DNA of 64,000 bases from Acanthacorydalis orientalis (GCA_034766995.1 CM068317.1:7997001-8061000), one strand, 5' to 3'; shown: positions 11,720 to 24,891, counted from the stretch's first letter. Numbers and translations are program-made. The notes: a model not told the origin generated them from the sequence alone.

Positions 11720-12200
11720 GACACATTGCAAAAAGATTCTTCGTACGTTTTCTATGAGTGGAAACAGTCACAGTCGATGATATAAACGAAATGAGTAGAG
11801 AGTAGCATATATCGTTCCAGTTAAAGAGAACAGAGGCTATATTATCTCCGCTTAAAGGAAACAGCAATTCTCTTAATTGTAATCATGTCCCCGAAGTGCT
11901 ATTATTTTTAAATGCCACTGTTTCGATTTGCCATAGTCATAGCATGATCGTACGAGTATATATGTACGTTCGCATTACAGTCGCGACCGGGAATCGAATT
12001 CAGTCATTCACTAATATTGGTCGATGTAGTTAATACTGGTTCAAGTATACACTGTGTGAGAATGTATACATGTTTTGTATGTACGCGTCATTCGAAACGA
12101 TGTCAATTCAATCAGCATGCTTTATTATTTATCGGTCTAATCAACAATTGTCGATTCATTAATCGATGAAGATGTTTCCAAGAAATATAGATCATTATTT
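11720..12200. promoter_or_regulatory. GC-richer island, candidate enhancer
   Basis: This is complex sequence between two TA arrays, containing GCGACCGGGAATCG near 11982 and several CG dinucleotides in an otherwise CG-poor region. No coding frame is supported. The regulatory role is inferred from composition. Confidence 0.28.
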
Positions 12201-12308
12201 GAGAAAGGGAATTTCGTATTAGTCACTTACTAATCATCGTTGCATGTTTATTAATTGATATATATTTATTATTATTCATGAATACGTGCTAAATTTATAT
12301 AATTCTAC

Positions 12309-12313
<5 letters not shown>

Positions 12314-12355
<42 letters not shown>
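12314..12355. repeat. (TA)n microsatellite
   Basis: About 20 TA units followed by GTGCCCCCC. Confidence 0.95.
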
Positions 12356-12358
<3 letters not shown>

Positions 12359-12359
12359 C

Positions 12360-12835
12360 CCCCCTTAGCATGTTAAATTTAGCTTCTTTGCAAAGTTTAC
12401 TTCTTATCACAGAGATTTATCTTCGTGTAAATAATTGTTGATAATGAAGATCAGTTTTAGAAAAAAATAAAAATAAATAAAAAAAATATACAAATTTAAA
12501 ATTTTTTATTCTTTAGATCTAACAGGGATGGAAAAACTATGTGCTTAAAGAAAAATAAATATATTTTTTTTATGTTTTTATAATTCCGTAATTATTAATA
12601 TTGTATTGTTTTCTTTATACGTTCAATATTGGGTCGCAGTGATTGTATTTTACTACGAACAATTTCTTCACTTATTCTATCTTTAGGTAATTTGACACTC
12701 AGTAACAATGACCCAACTATGAACTCTCAAAGAGTACAAGACAGCAGTGTACACAAGTATGAAAACAAAACAAAAAAATGAATTATGAACAATGAAAATA
12801 AATATTAATATAATTCATATTAAATATATATACTC

Positions 12836-12883
<48 letters not shown>

Positions 12884-13250
12884 TGGATAAATATACATAA
12901 ATCTAAAATATGATTAAAATAGTATACATTTTATAAAAAAATAACAAACTCAATTCGCTTTAAAGAAAATTTGAGATTAAATATTATGAAAAATGTCTTA
13001 TAGACATGTGATATTAACTCAACCTATTTAAAAATTTATAATCTAGTACTATATATTTTAAGAAAAATATAGAATATAACTGTTCTGCATCTTAAATATT
13101 TAATGTAAAATATAATTAATTTCATTCAACCAATTTTTATTATTTTTTTTACCTAAAAGTTATTAATGAAATAATTAACATAGTAGACAAATTATTTGCA
13201 TATTTTTTTTATATATTTTCATTATATTCAAGTTAAATAAAACTACATGT
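12360..13250. other. AT-rich intronic DNA with one more complex patch
   Basis: The segment 12620-12760 is less AT-rich (for example GGGTCGCAGTGATTG), but no coding frame or inverted termini are apparent. A (TA)n array lies at 12836-12878. Confidence 0.5.
12836..12878. repeat. (TA)n microsatellite
   Basis: About 21 TA units. Confidence 0.95.
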
Positions 13251-13279
13251 GTATATATATATATATATATATATAGTGT

Positions 13280-13560
13280 CTTTATGATACGACACCAATA
13301 ACAGCGTAGCTATTTAAAATTACTGAACGCAATCATTCGACACTACAGCTCTGCCAATCTATATGCATAGAAAGTTTGTAAGAATTAAATTAAGATTGCA
13401 TTTGCAATGTAGCCAAGCTAGTCATAGAAAATCAGAGGAACGTTCGCCTGTTGTGCTTACTTGTTTGACTATTGGTGCGTTCTGCAGCTACTTGTTTTCA
13501 TCCCCCAGCATGTTTGTGTTTTAGCATCGGATAATTATTTTTACTACATTAGTGATTGCT
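13280..13560. promoter_or_regulatory. GC-richer island, candidate enhancer
   Basis: This is complex sequence flanked on both sides by simple repeats (13251-13275 and 13583-13660). It contains ACTACAGCTCTGCC and CTGCAGCTACTTG blocks and a CCCCCAGC run. No exon was recognised. Confidence 0.28.
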
Positions 13561-13582
13561 AGGAGGCGAAATTCATTCACTA

Positions 13583-13588
13583 ACACAG

Positions 13589-13660
<72 letters not shown>
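13583..13660. repeat. (CA)n(TA)n compound microsatellite
   Basis: A CA tract of about ten units is followed by about 27 TA units with one GTA interruption at 13631. Confidence 0.95.
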
Positions 13661-13663
<3 letters not shown>

Positions 13664-14559
13664 TGTTTGCATGTGGATGAAATCATTCGTTCATCTATTG
13701 AAGCATCGATGCGAGCAATTATATTCATGGATGATGACTCACTGATACACAAGTGGATTCAAAAATCGAACGATTTATTTTTAATCCTTGATATTTGAGA
13801 GAGGGTTTTTTAAAAGTCCAGTTATTTAAACAATATTAAATTTTAACAATTACTTTTAATAAAAAGTACTCTTTTTAAAAAAAATAACTTAAATGTCCAT
13901 ATTTAGTCATTAAAAAAGTAAAGCATCATAGCATCTTTTAATCTCTTACATAGTTATAAATGACAGAATTATGAATTAATAGTAATGATTTTTACAATGT
14001 TTAAAAAAACAATCATTGTCAGTATTTAAGAACGTGATTAAATAACGAAAGTCCATTTATTACTTAATTAAATAGATTTTTTATATATTTTAACTTTTAA
14101 TGAATTATTTGGTTTCTAACTTACTCAATATAACAAAAAAAAATATTCTTAAAAACTATATTATCTTTAACTACAAAAAAATTGATACGGTTTTTGATGC
14201 TTAAGAATATATTGAAATAATTTATATAAACAAATATAAACTTATACTACCAATGAACTCCTAACTCATTGCTGCTCTGAAATACAAACGTTTAGTTTAT
14301 AAGAAAATAATTTTTTTAAAACATCATAAAACACATTTATTATCAAATCGCACAAGTCTATATTTCCATCATTTTCATTCTTTGTTTATTTATTGCTCAC
14401 ATTCGACGCATTGTTTATTTTCTCTATTTACGAAAATCGGATCAAATATAAAAATTTTTCTCTAGAAAAACATTAATCATTTTAAAATTATACTAGAACA
14501 TCTGCAGATATAAAATTAATGGTAGCCTATTAAATTATGTTTTTACAATTAATTTTGAA

Positions 14560-14810
14560 TTAAAACCGGATTCGTGCGGTGACGTCACACGCAATCCGAA
14601 ACGAAACATAGCCAATGACCTTGAGACTATAAAATAATTATGATGATTCTAAATAACCCGATACTAAAATGTAAATAATTGAATGTTTCCTGTTAAGATT
14701 ATTATTGATGTTATTGATAATTACGTGCTCTAATTTAATTATATCAGTCGTTGTACATTGAGTCGGCAGTCAGTAACTATATAAATGTCCAGTAATTATT
14801 TTATAAGTGC
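14560..14810. promoter_or_regulatory. GC-richer island with a perfect CRE palindrome
   Basis: The island contains GTGACGTCAC at 14579-14588, a perfect 10-bp palindrome around the CREB/ATF site TGACGTCA. AACCGGAT lies upstream and GCAATCCGAAACG follows. The identical 10-mer recurs in the island at 23200-23690. Site identity is from known CREB/ATF specificity and use in vivo is inference. Confidence 0.35.
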
Positions 14811-14859
14811 GAGTGAATGAATACTTTTGATTTTTCAAAAAGAATATATGAAAAAGTTC

Positions 14860-14860
<1 letters not shown>

Positions 14861-14913
<53 letters not shown>
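14861..14913. repeat. (TA)n microsatellite
   Basis: About 26 uninterrupted TA units. Confidence 0.95.
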
Positions 14914-14918
<5 letters not shown>

Positions 14919-15259
14919 TATAATTGCAGAGCTATTAAAATAAATCGTTGGAGTGTTATATACATTGCACTTAAAATATTTTCAAATTATAATACCGATC
15001 AATTATTCACCAAATATCTAAATCAAACAAGATTGATGATTTAAATAGTTTTAATGAGAAATTGATATCATTTTAACTTTCACTCGAAATCATTCTTGTA
15101 AAAAACAGATACAATATCGATGGTTTTAATCCGAAACTAATTGTTTTTTAAGTACCAAACAACACTTAATTATTATTCCTACTGCTTCTCATGCCAATAA
15201 TTATTATAAGAAGATTTCCATGAATCATACTAAGAATTTTACTCTCATGTAGGTCTTAA

Positions 15260-15260
15260 T

Positions 15261-15317
<57 letters not shown>
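15260..15317. repeat. (CA)n(TA)n compound microsatellite
   Basis: About nine CA units are followed by about 19 TA units. Confidence 0.95.
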
Positions 15318-15320
<3 letters not shown>

Positions 15321-15427
15321 CATTATAAAAATATATAATTTATTTTTGTTTACAACGAAAAAATATTCCCCGATGTACTTATTATGTACTTGTGTGTATT
15401 TAAAACATATTCTATTAAAAATATTAA

Positions 15428-15515
15428 CCCTTAAACTACACACTATTGTATGAAACATACGAAACACACTGTACTGTTGTTGGGATCACTTTGATCCCAA
15501 TGTGTAGTCTAATGG
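15428..15515. mobile_element. 88-bp piggyBac-like MITE between TTAA sites
   Basis: The element is bounded by TTAA at 15424-15427 and 15516-15519. Its ends are inverted: CCCTTAAACTACACA on the left and, on the minus strand, CCATTAGACTACACA on the right. A TTAA target duplication with termini starting in CC is characteristic of the piggyBac superfamily. Inside is a second hairpin, GGGATCA-CTT-TGATCCC (15482-15498), of the subterminal kind seen in such elements. There is no coding capacity. A chance palindrome is unlikely given two nested inverted repeats plus TTAA on both sides. Confidence 0.75.
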
Positions 15516-15519
15516 TTAA

Positions 15520-16275
15520 ATATAATATATTCAGGGATGTTTTTATTAAATAAACTGAAAAGTTTCTGTAATAATAAAATAAATAGCTTTTTATATATAA
15601 ATGTTCAGTTGAGTTTGATTTTTTAAAAATTATAATAATTACAGGAATTTTAAGACCACTAATTTTATAAACACAACTTTTAGAGTTTTCTAGTTAAAAT
15701 GTAATGTGTTAAATCTTTGATAAGTTAAATTGCTTATTAACATGTGTGTATCAGTATACAATTAAACATATTGAAATCATTATACAATTGAACATTTAAT
15801 TGAATAAGAGTTATACAACTAATCCGCAATTTGCAATCTCTTAAAAGAAGTTCAAAAAAGTAAAGATTTAAAATCAAATTGAAATTTTATGACTAATTCC
15901 CATTTACTTATTATTTAAATACATTTGACTTGAAATTTAATATTTTTGGATTTACCTTTCGGAATGAATATAATTAATATTCTTAGCGTGTCTTCTCTGC
16001 GGTAGGAAAATATAATTGACCGTGAGAAAAACATAGATTTTCTATATTACTGCTTGTCAGATTTTACATTTTTGAATAAAATAAATGTCGATGTTTTTTA
16101 AAAAAAATTATAATTTGAAATGCGCTGATTGGCGTTTTCGAATATTATTATCCGCAATATCATAGACAGTTACTTTAAAAGTTTGGCCTTGCTGGGTCAA
16201 AAGGTTTATGAATGCATAGAGACAAATATATATTCATTTCTATAAAATGTTTACTCTTCCTCTCCCTCTCTCTCT

Positions 16276-16324
<49 letters not shown>

Positions 16325-16610
16325 TTAAATTTACGTAGACAAACTATAATACAAACTCCCATGTTATATATTAATATTTAAGTATTAAAAAAATAATCAA
16401 GCAGCCATCATTTCTTATTCTTCTCTTTACTATTGGAATTAATGAATGTTTCTTCATTTTATTATCAATAAAAAAATGAGAATATTTTTCAGTTCGCAGT
16501 CATATTTTCAGTGTATGTTAATTTATAGTAAATAAGTTGTAAAAATTATAATTTTAATATTAATCATTCACTGAAGCTTATCTTTTAAAAGTGTTAAATA
16601 TATATTTACC

Positions 16611-16648
<38 letters not shown>

Positions 16649-16830
16649 CTCAATGCAATAAATCAAATTACTTCTTTAAAATGTATGTATTTATGTACGA
16701 CTGTTTGTACCTAATTATAATAAAATCTATTAACGTGTAAATATAAAAATTATAAAGACATACATTTAAAAAGTATGTTCATAAAGAGCACGTAGATTGA
16801 TGTGTATATGGAAAAAAGTAATATATAAAT
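15520..16830. other. AT-rich intronic DNA
   Basis: This is AT-rich background with a CT/TA compound array (16257-16319) and a TA array (16615-16642). I see no other structure. Confidence 0.6.
16257..16319. repeat. (CT)n(TA)n compound microsatellite
   Basis: A CT-rich tract (16257-16278) passes into about 19 TA units. Confidence 0.94.
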
Positions 16831-16839
16831 CATCTTCCA

Positions 16840-17230
16840 CGGAACAAACAATCTAAACGCACCAATGAAATGTGTTGTTTTGAAAAATGTTCGAAGCGTC
16901 ATATCAGTGCAACCCATCTTCTTCGCACTCACCTTTCTCGCATGTACTTGATCTTTTTCACACTTGTGTGTGTTTTGTTCCAGTCGAAAAAGCAATCATC
17001 TTGTTGTTACAGTGAGTTGGTACGACCAATCTCTGTGTAGTGGCAACACTAGCGGTCACTCAAATGGAATAATGAATGTCGAATTTACTTGTTAAAATTG
17101 TTGTCTTTCTAAATAATTCCGTCGTGGTTACATTTTCGAATGATTATCGTTAATTCGGACATCAATTTTATTTTCTGTATTATTGTCGACGATTTTTGTG
17201 TGTAACGAGTTAGGTTTTGTGATTTTTTTT
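16840..17230. promoter_or_regulatory. GC-richer island, candidate enhancer
   Basis: This is complex sequence with no recognised protein. On the minus strand, AGAAAG|GTGAGT near 16930-16942 resembles a splice donor, but no coding frame or convincing acceptor goes with it. An unannotated non-coding exon is possible and unsupported. The default reading is a regulatory island. Confidence 0.25.
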
Positions 17231-18690
17231 TCATGTACTTTTTTTAATAATATAATGATTTTTATTATAACAATCCGCAAGTAACATTATGTACATATTA
17301 TTTTGGGTAAACAGCAATGAAATTAGATGTATTTAAAAGTATAATTTGTAAATAAGCGGTTTCCTTGTTTTAATAGTAATTTTCTTTGGAAAAAACACTG
17401 TTATTTATTCATAATTTATTTATGGACGAGTACTTAAGTAATTAAAAAATTACATTAGATGATGATTTCCACATATTCATTTACTAAAAGTAGTCTTTGT
17501 GTATTTAATATGGTTAAGAGATATATAAAAAAACTTGATAATTTGTAATATGACATTGGTATGTAATTAATTTAAGAAAACCTTGAGCACTTCAATATTC
17601 AATACATACATACATATATAAATATAATATAATTTAATAATAAAGTTTGTAATGATTAATTCCTGATCAGCATATATACAATATAGAACTAGATGATCTT
17701 TCATCGTATTTTTATTATTGTAATCATTTAAAAAATCTCTTTAAACTTAAATAAACACAATTAACTTATAATCAAACATTAATTGTTACATGAATAGATA
17801 TATTGATACTTAAAAAGTATCTTAAATTCTTTGTATATAAAATGGAAAGAAAAATTCTAATTCTGATCACAATTACGTTTTCTTTAAATCAAAACTAGAT
17901 CAAATGAAAAAGAAACAGTATTCGATAGTAATTTGAGATTTTTTTTAAAAAGAAAACAGCTTATTTATATCAAAACAGCGTATTGTTTATAATAGTTATA
18001 TGAACTTTTCTCTGACTTAATTATATTCTTAATGAATGACGTACGATGATTTGATTGAATCAAAGTAAGGTCCTAAATTGTAGAAACTATATTTAAAAAA
18101 TATATTAAGTTTTTATATGTACAACAAAGTTTATAATATTAATATACATTTTTAGATAACGTAATGAATTTCATAAAAATGCATGACGCAATTTTATATT
18201 TTCCTTTTTTAGTTTTCCTAACTATAAAACATAAACGAGGCCATCTTACTTACAATTGATGACTTTTAATTCTTTAAATGAATCAATTAAGATAAAGATA
18301 ACACTTCTGCGAAATGGAGATAAGTAATTAATTAAAGGTTGAATTTTAATGGAAAAAAATAAGATTCCACTTTGATAAAAACAATATCGGATACAGTTCT
18401 TTTAGTGTTTTCTACACACGAAATACATTAAGTGTTATTTTTTACTTTTTCATTGCAATAACTTGTGAAGTAAAAAATATGTCAATAAATAAAAAATATT
18501 GTAAACAAAATACTTGATCACAATATATAATCTTTAAATTAATATCATTACTCAAATATTAATGATAGTAGTTTGTCGAAGACGTAAATAAAATATGTAA
18601 AAGATTTAAATTGTGTTGCCAAAAGGAGTCAACAAACTACTTATCGAATAAGTCTAATTTTTCAATTGAAACACATCCTAATAATTCACA
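17230..18690. other. AT-rich intronic DNA
   Basis: This is plain AT-rich sequence. I see no gene, repeat array or transposon terminus. Confidence 0.6.
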
Positions 18691-18860
18691 TATCTCGTGT
18701 ACATACATACTTGTGAATACATATATGTGTACATATATACGAATATTTATTCACATATATATCCGCCTTCACTAATCAGTTATGGTTAACTTGGAATACA
18801 GTCGATATGCCCTGGTTAGCGAGCCTATGTTGCGATGATGACGTGCGTTACTTAAAATTT
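18690..18860. promoter_or_regulatory. Small GC-richer island
   Basis: This short complex segment (GATATGCCCTGGTTAGCGAG, GATGATGACGTGCG) sits just downstream of TACATA-type repeats. The regulatory role is inferred from composition. Confidence 0.2.
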
Positions 18861-20699
18861 TACGCTTTATAAGAAAAATCTGTATCGTTTATTTATAAAT
18901 ATTTTTCCTGAGTCATATTCAGTTAATAAATATCTATGTGGTTTTGTTCAAAGCCATTCGTAAGTATCGTGCAAGTGTCTACTTCAATAATATAATCACT
19001 TCTATACTCAATAATAATTGTTTTTGAAATAAATCCATGATACACATTATTAAAAATGTATAAAATGTATATATGTATTTAAAAGTGAATTTTATAAATT
19101 TAATTAAAATTTCATAATTCATACATTAACTGTTTGTCTTAACTGTAAAAATTAATGATTAAATATAAATGTGAAAATTTAATATTATTTTTCTAATCTT
19201 TATACATTTGTTTTAGTTGATCTAATTTTTTTATTAAATAATTACGATATTAATAGTAGTAGTTTGCTTTGAAACTTTTACTAATTAATAATAATATTCA
19301 ATCATTGTAAAATAAACAAGGTAATATTTTGAAATAGATATAATCTTTATTGATACATAAATAGAAAATTAAAACATACTTTTATATAAATGTAAAATAC
19401 ATTACCCTTCCAATATTTTTCCAGTTTAACTTATAATAATCTAGAAACTTTTAAACTCATATTAAAAAAATATTTCAATTAAACTCATTTATAATCTATG
19501 TGTAAAAAGTATGCTTCTTTATATTAAAAATCATGAAAAATAATAAACATACAAATTTCATTTTAATTGAGTTATTTTTGAATTTTATAAAAAAAATTAA
19601 ACTAATAACTGGATTTATATAAAAAGTATGAAATAGTATAATTACAATATACAAGAAAGACAATCTAAAATTGTACAAAAAAGGGATAATGATCCATTTT
19701 TGATTACATAAATAAAAAATCGCTCGATAAATGATACTTTAAATACGAAAATTGTCGACACTTTTAAAAATGTTTACTTTGTGAATACAAAAAAATATTT
19801 TTATTATTTTTATGTGTATGTTCTATTCTATTTTTTGATTATTTCTAAAAAATATTAAATACTTTTTTAATAAAAAAAAATTTGTAACTTAAAAAGGTTT
19901 TTTCTTAAAGTATGTCCATTTTTAATCTGGAGAATAAATAAATAAGCAATTTAGTCCTGTATTTCTATTCATGAAATATTTTTTTATGTTTAACTTAAAA
20001 ATTAGACATAAAATTAAATTAAACTTTTTGTATTGCTCACTATATTATTTACGTGAATATTTTTAAACGTTTCAAGTGTATTTTAAGTTTTTTTTTTGGT
20101 TTATTTTTTTAAAGTCCGTGTTGATTCATTGATTGATTGATTACAAAATTATATTATATAGATAAAAGTGAAAAAGGTAAATATCTTGTAATATTAAAAC
20201 TGAAATAGTTCTTAATAAAAACAGAAAATTTTCAAGAAAAGTCGAAAATATACGAAAAAATCTATTGAAATGTTAATTACTTAATAATAATTTAAAAATT
20301 CACATAGCCATGAAGTTTTTTGCTCAGATTCTGTATACTAATTTTCAAACAATTTAAACTAATTAAACTTCAATTATTTTACTTTGAATTTATTGTAAAC
20401 TGCGCATCAAATAAATATTTGAAAATAAACTACATAATTTACATACATTAAAAATATTTCGAAATAATCTATAAAGCCGATCGATTCTCAAACCATACAT
20501 CAAGTATATTATTGAAATCCAGATTAACTAATTAAATAATATGACTACCAAGAATTTTCTTTAATAGAAATCAGACCTTGATTAAAAAAACAACACACAC
20601 ACAGATGAGTCTGTATACATACAATCGTACACACAAATATACAAGATCGACTTGTTCTGAGAAACTATTTTCAAATACAAGAAGTTCAATACACATATA
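18861..20699. other. AT-rich intronic DNA
   Basis: I see nothing beyond homopolymer-rich AT sequence. A GATTGATTGATTGATT-type run lies at 20120-20142. Confidence 0.6.
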
Positions 20700-21050
20700 A
20701 ACTAGTCAAATTTTGTCAGAATTCTCAGAAATCGAGTAACGGATGACATGAAAAAGTCAAGAATCACGATCGTAAAAATTGACATTTAAGTCAACGTTTT
20801 TGTTCATCTCTTTCCAAGTTTCACGAAGATTTCAATTGACGGAAATGCACAATTTACTCATTTATGATATGACTAGTTGAGCAGTGAGATGATTGTCAAG
20901 TCGAAAACTCTGTGTTGATAATATCACATACGATGATTATTATTCAGAGATTTTTTTCCGTGCATTTATTCGTTCCGAGAATCGCGAAAAGTCATGGATT
21001 TAATGAGATTGATTTGGTAACAGTGTGGATATCACGCGATTGTTGTTAGG
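20700..21050. promoter_or_regulatory. GC-richer island, candidate enhancer
   Basis: This is complex sequence with repeated TGACAT/TGTCA-type words and CG dinucleotides, and no coding frame. It ends near 21050 where AT-rich DNA resumes. Confidence 0.25.
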
Positions 21051-21350
21051 TTATATATATTTTTTTTGTCACAGATATTATTATCATAATTATTATTATA
21101 TATTTATACGACATCGTGATCAAGAATGCAAGTGTGTCATTGTATAATTTTATTGTTTTCTATAATTCGTGTTTCACAAAAAAAGTACATTAAAATTATT
21201 TTTACATTAATTTCGACATCCAAATAAGTGTGTTGTGTGAACAGAAATAAGCTAAATCATTCTGTGTCAACTTTTTCAATTATCTCCATTATACAAATCG
21301 ATGGATGACTATTTTAAAAAAATGTTTCATCAAAAAATATTGCACAGGCA

Positions 21351-21361
21351 TACACACACAC

Positions 21362-21420
<59 letters not shown>
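21351..21420. repeat. (CA)n(TA)n compound microsatellite
   Basis: Five CA units are followed by about 27 TA units. It is readable as Ile-Tyr repeats on both strands, which is an artefact. Confidence 0.95.
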
Positions 21421-21421
<1 letters not shown>

Positions 21422-21607
21422 ATTATATTACCATAATGATTTTGTTCAGTAATCACAAACATAAATTTTGTATTAATTATCATTAATTTATTTATTCAGA
21501 TTACAAAAACTAAAGACTCTAATTAATAATGTATAATTAAATTTATGTCCTTTGTATTTATTATTTTTTTATATTAAATTTACCAGGTAAGGGTACCTCT
21601 ACAATTA

Positions 21608-21610
21608 CTC

Positions 21611-21679
<69 letters not shown>

Positions 21680-21688
21680 CACATCATA

Positions 21689-21738
<50 letters not shown>
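21608..21738. repeat. (CT)n(TA)n ... (TA)n compound array
   Basis: A CT tract of about 18 units precedes two TA arrays, separated by a CATACACATCATACGCA spacer at 21675-21692. Confidence 0.95.
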
Positions 21739-21740
<2 letters not shown>

Positions 21741-21983
21741 CCTGTTGATTTTCAAAACGTTTTTCTTGGAAAACCAGGTTTATTTGAAGAACACATAAAC
21801 AGCCTTTGGAATTATAAATACCAAATAATTAATATATTAAATTGTTTCTCTCTGTATTATTGTTGTACTTGCGGAATATTTTCAATTCGACTTATACAAA
21901 AATCAAATCCGGCTTATTCGAAAGTAGATGTGATGTTTAATTATTATTGTTATTATTAAATATAAAAGACTTATATGCGCACT

Positions 21984-22034
<51 letters not shown>
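21984..22034. repeat. (TA)n microsatellite
   Basis: About 25 TA units. Confidence 0.95.
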
Positions 22035-22037
<3 letters not shown>

Positions 22038-22039
22038 GT

Positions 22040-22860
22040 AAGTCACACTTTACTGCTTTTACCCTGTCTCAAGATATGTGATGTCAGTCTACACAATTGA
22101 TGTGTGATGTTCTTTGAAGGTTTTTACGTGAAACGATGGGCAACGGAGCGTTAACATCCGATGAATACATTCATTGGGTCATTATTGAGTAAAAATTGCG
22201 GATAATTAATCTATAAACTCGTCTAGGAGTTATTTGCTCACACGCAAAGATATCATTAACGTGCGACAGAAACACACGCATTCCCCCACGACAATTGATC
22301 CATCTTCGTCGTATTGTGTCTCAGCACATGTTTTTTCCGTGTGTGTGTGTGTATGTATGTATCACTTATCGTTTACAGAAATCTAAAAAAAAACACACAC
22401 ACACACCGATTTAAAGACAAAGATGGATCAATGATTTATGTACATTTTATGCACGCGCGTATCTTTTTCTCATACGTTTGTTATTCGGAATATTACTGTA
22501 TTCTTTCTATAAAAGAACGATCGAATTTTTTTTATACACTCTGAAGCTTATCTGTCTCCTTCGCACATGTATGAATAATTCTTTTATTCGTCTTGGTTCA
22601 CATATTCTTGTGCCAAGTTCCTTGGTCAACCATAACATAAGTAGATCTCTTCAATGAGTCAGCAAAGAGTTAAGTATAGAAAGAAATATAATTGGTTTTG
22701 AGTGACCTGAGTTATAAATAAAACAATTCGTTCGTTTCGTTAATATTTTCTTCGAAACAACGAAATATCTAAACAATATTTGTTTGTGCGCTTTGTGAAT
22801 AGTCACAACAGAGAATACAATATAGCGACTGAGTTGATAATAAAAATGTTTTGGAACAAT
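22040..22860. promoter_or_regulatory. GC-richer island, candidate enhancer
   Basis: This is complex sequence spanning about 800 bp. It has a (TG)n tract near 22339-22352 and a complementary (CA)n tract at 22394-22407, so the 40-nt segment between them could fold into a stem-loop. Short frames on both strands have no recognisable domain. Confidence 0.28.
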
Positions 22861-23199
22861 AATATACTTTCTATTTTAATGCATTTATTGCACGATATAC
22901 GTACCGCATTAACGAGTTACTAAAAAGAATATTAAGAGTGTACAATGACACGGAAACCAATATATTTCTTAATTAATTGACTTTAAAGAGGGAATGAATT
23001 TTCAGTTATTACATCGGATTTGCATTTTTTATCAGACCGTTTAACTGAAATGTACGAGATCCATATCTTTTTCCAATATCAATTTCGATAAACATACTGT
23101 TTAAAAGCGAATGCTTTGTGAGCACACTTTTTATTAATGGCTTTACGAAACTGAGAAATTAAATTACAATCAATTAATAATAAAACTTAAAACCCGTTT
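22861..23199. other. AT-rich intronic DNA
   Basis: Nothing specific is recognised. Confidence 0.5.
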
Positions 23200-23690
23200 C
23201 GGAACGCTTAAAATTCGAACTGCTCGCCTGTCAACCAATTCACTCTCCAGATCGAGCGGAAAGAGCTCACCGCCGTTCACTTTTTCACTCCAATCATCAA
23301 TATAAAATTGACTGTATCCCCCGATATCGGTTAATACCCAGTCGTTTTAATTACGCCAATTAGTTCGACGACGACGTCGAGTTCGACTCCGACTTAAAAC
23401 CATCCCACCCGAGTTCGTATCTAGATCCGCGTTCCGACGTTACATATCCCACCTACATACCGACCCATACCCATTCATCTATATACATCGACCACCCCAT
23501 CTTGCACCATAACCGATACTAAGCAACCCCTACCCTTCTATACACCGACCCACTACTTCCTAGCCGTCACTTGCATCTCGTGCGAATTGCGATCTAGCAT
23601 GCTCTGGCATATCTTGATTTTATGTTCGATTTCATCAATCCTTAACGTGACGTCACAGACAAAAATGTCCAAGAATGGAACTCAAAAAGT
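23200..23690. promoter_or_regulatory. Strong GC-richer island with C-rich plus strand and a CRE palindrome
   Basis: This is one of the clearest islands. It has CGACGACGACGTCGAG near 23366, then about 200 bp that is C-rich and G-poor on the plus strand (CCCACC, CACCCC and CCCCTACCC words). It ends with GTGACGTCAC at 23647-23656, identical to the 10-mer at 14579. No frame is open across it, which argues against an exon. Confidence 0.38.
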
Positions 23691-24004
23691 TTCAAAACAA
23701 ATTTCTTCTTTTACACTTCAATTCATTAGTAAACTGAATCAGTTTTAGATGTTTAATTTATTTTAGAAATAAACTCACCTTTAAAAACAATTTAAATGAA
23801 ATGTCTGTATATAAATACACATTTTGGCTTTTAAACATTTTTTAATAGACAAAAAACATAAACCATAACAAAATAAAGCATAAACTTTTTAATTTCTGTA
23901 GAATTGAGTATAGATAAAATAATTTTTTATTCAAACTTTTCAAAAACTATTTTTAAAAAATTATAATTGTATGTTTTTATACCTGAGATCCTTTTAATGC
24001 ATTA

Positions 24005-24155
24005 TCCTAACAGTCTTCATCTTATTGGATCCTATTAGTGTATGTTTTCCGCTATCTGACTGATTAGTCTAAAATTACTTGAAGATGACACACTTGACGA
24101 AACAAATAATAGAAAACAAAAACATATTGATCCAAAAAGAGAAAGACTATCTGGA
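24005..24155. mobile_element. 151-bp MITE, family shared with 27721-27880
   Basis: Inverted termini of about 27 bp start TCCTAACAGTCTTCATCTTA on the left and, read on the minus strand, TCCAGATAGTCTTTCTCTTT on the right. Both reach TTGGATC. TA dinucleotides flank both ends (24003-24004, 24156-24157), as expected for a Tc1/mariner-type target duplication. There is no coding capacity. A second copy with the same termini lies 3.7 kb away. Confidence 0.75.
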
Positions 24156-24889
24156 TAATACATATTTTTAACTGTCCTCACTTAATCTAAAAACATTAAA
24201 CTTACAACAAATTAACACTAGTTGTGAATATTATGTGTATATTTAGATAAAAGTTCTCGTGATTAAATAAAATACTAATATTGTGTTATCATTGAAATGC
24301 GTGTTATGATTTATTAAATTTACTTGAAGTAGATACTAATTCGATAATAAATAACTTAATATCAATAGAAATACGTACACTAGATTAGTATTAAAAATGT
24401 TATTTAAAATAAGCATATTTCTAATCTTACCAATCAAAGGAGAAAAATATATTTACTTTCTCGCGTCTCACCTGAAACAAAAAGAAGCCATTATATATTT
24501 ATTCGTAATTTAAAACTTATAAAATAAAAAATCAAAGAAATGAAGAACTCACTCATGAACAAATCAAAATATTATAATACATATGGTTTTAATGCTTAAA
24601 TAAGTCTTAATGATACAAAATCACGTTGTAAACTTAATTAATAAGATTTTAGTTTTTTTAAAAAAACATTTTTCAGTGAGATTTTATTTTTTTTACGATA
24701 ATTACATATAAAGATTTATTACTTATACGGAGAAAAATAAATGTTTATGTGCATTAGAAAAAGTGTAAATTGTAATTTCTTTATGAATATTGTTACAAAT
24801 ATAAAAGATACAAAAAGTCATAATGCCAATAAGTAATGAGAACAATATAAATGAAAAAAGTATAGTTTCGTTTATATTTAACAAATTTT

Positions 24890-24891
<2 letters not shown>

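Noticed and set aside
12524..12760. CAGGGATGG start resembling the hAT terminus
   Set aside because: The similarity ends after nine bases. No matching inverted end or 8-bp duplication was found.
16750..16995. Minus-strand frame with AGAAAG|GTGAGT donor near 16935, as a possible extra cut exon
   Set aside because: There is no convincing acceptor with pyrimidine tract, and the peptide does not resemble any part of Cut.
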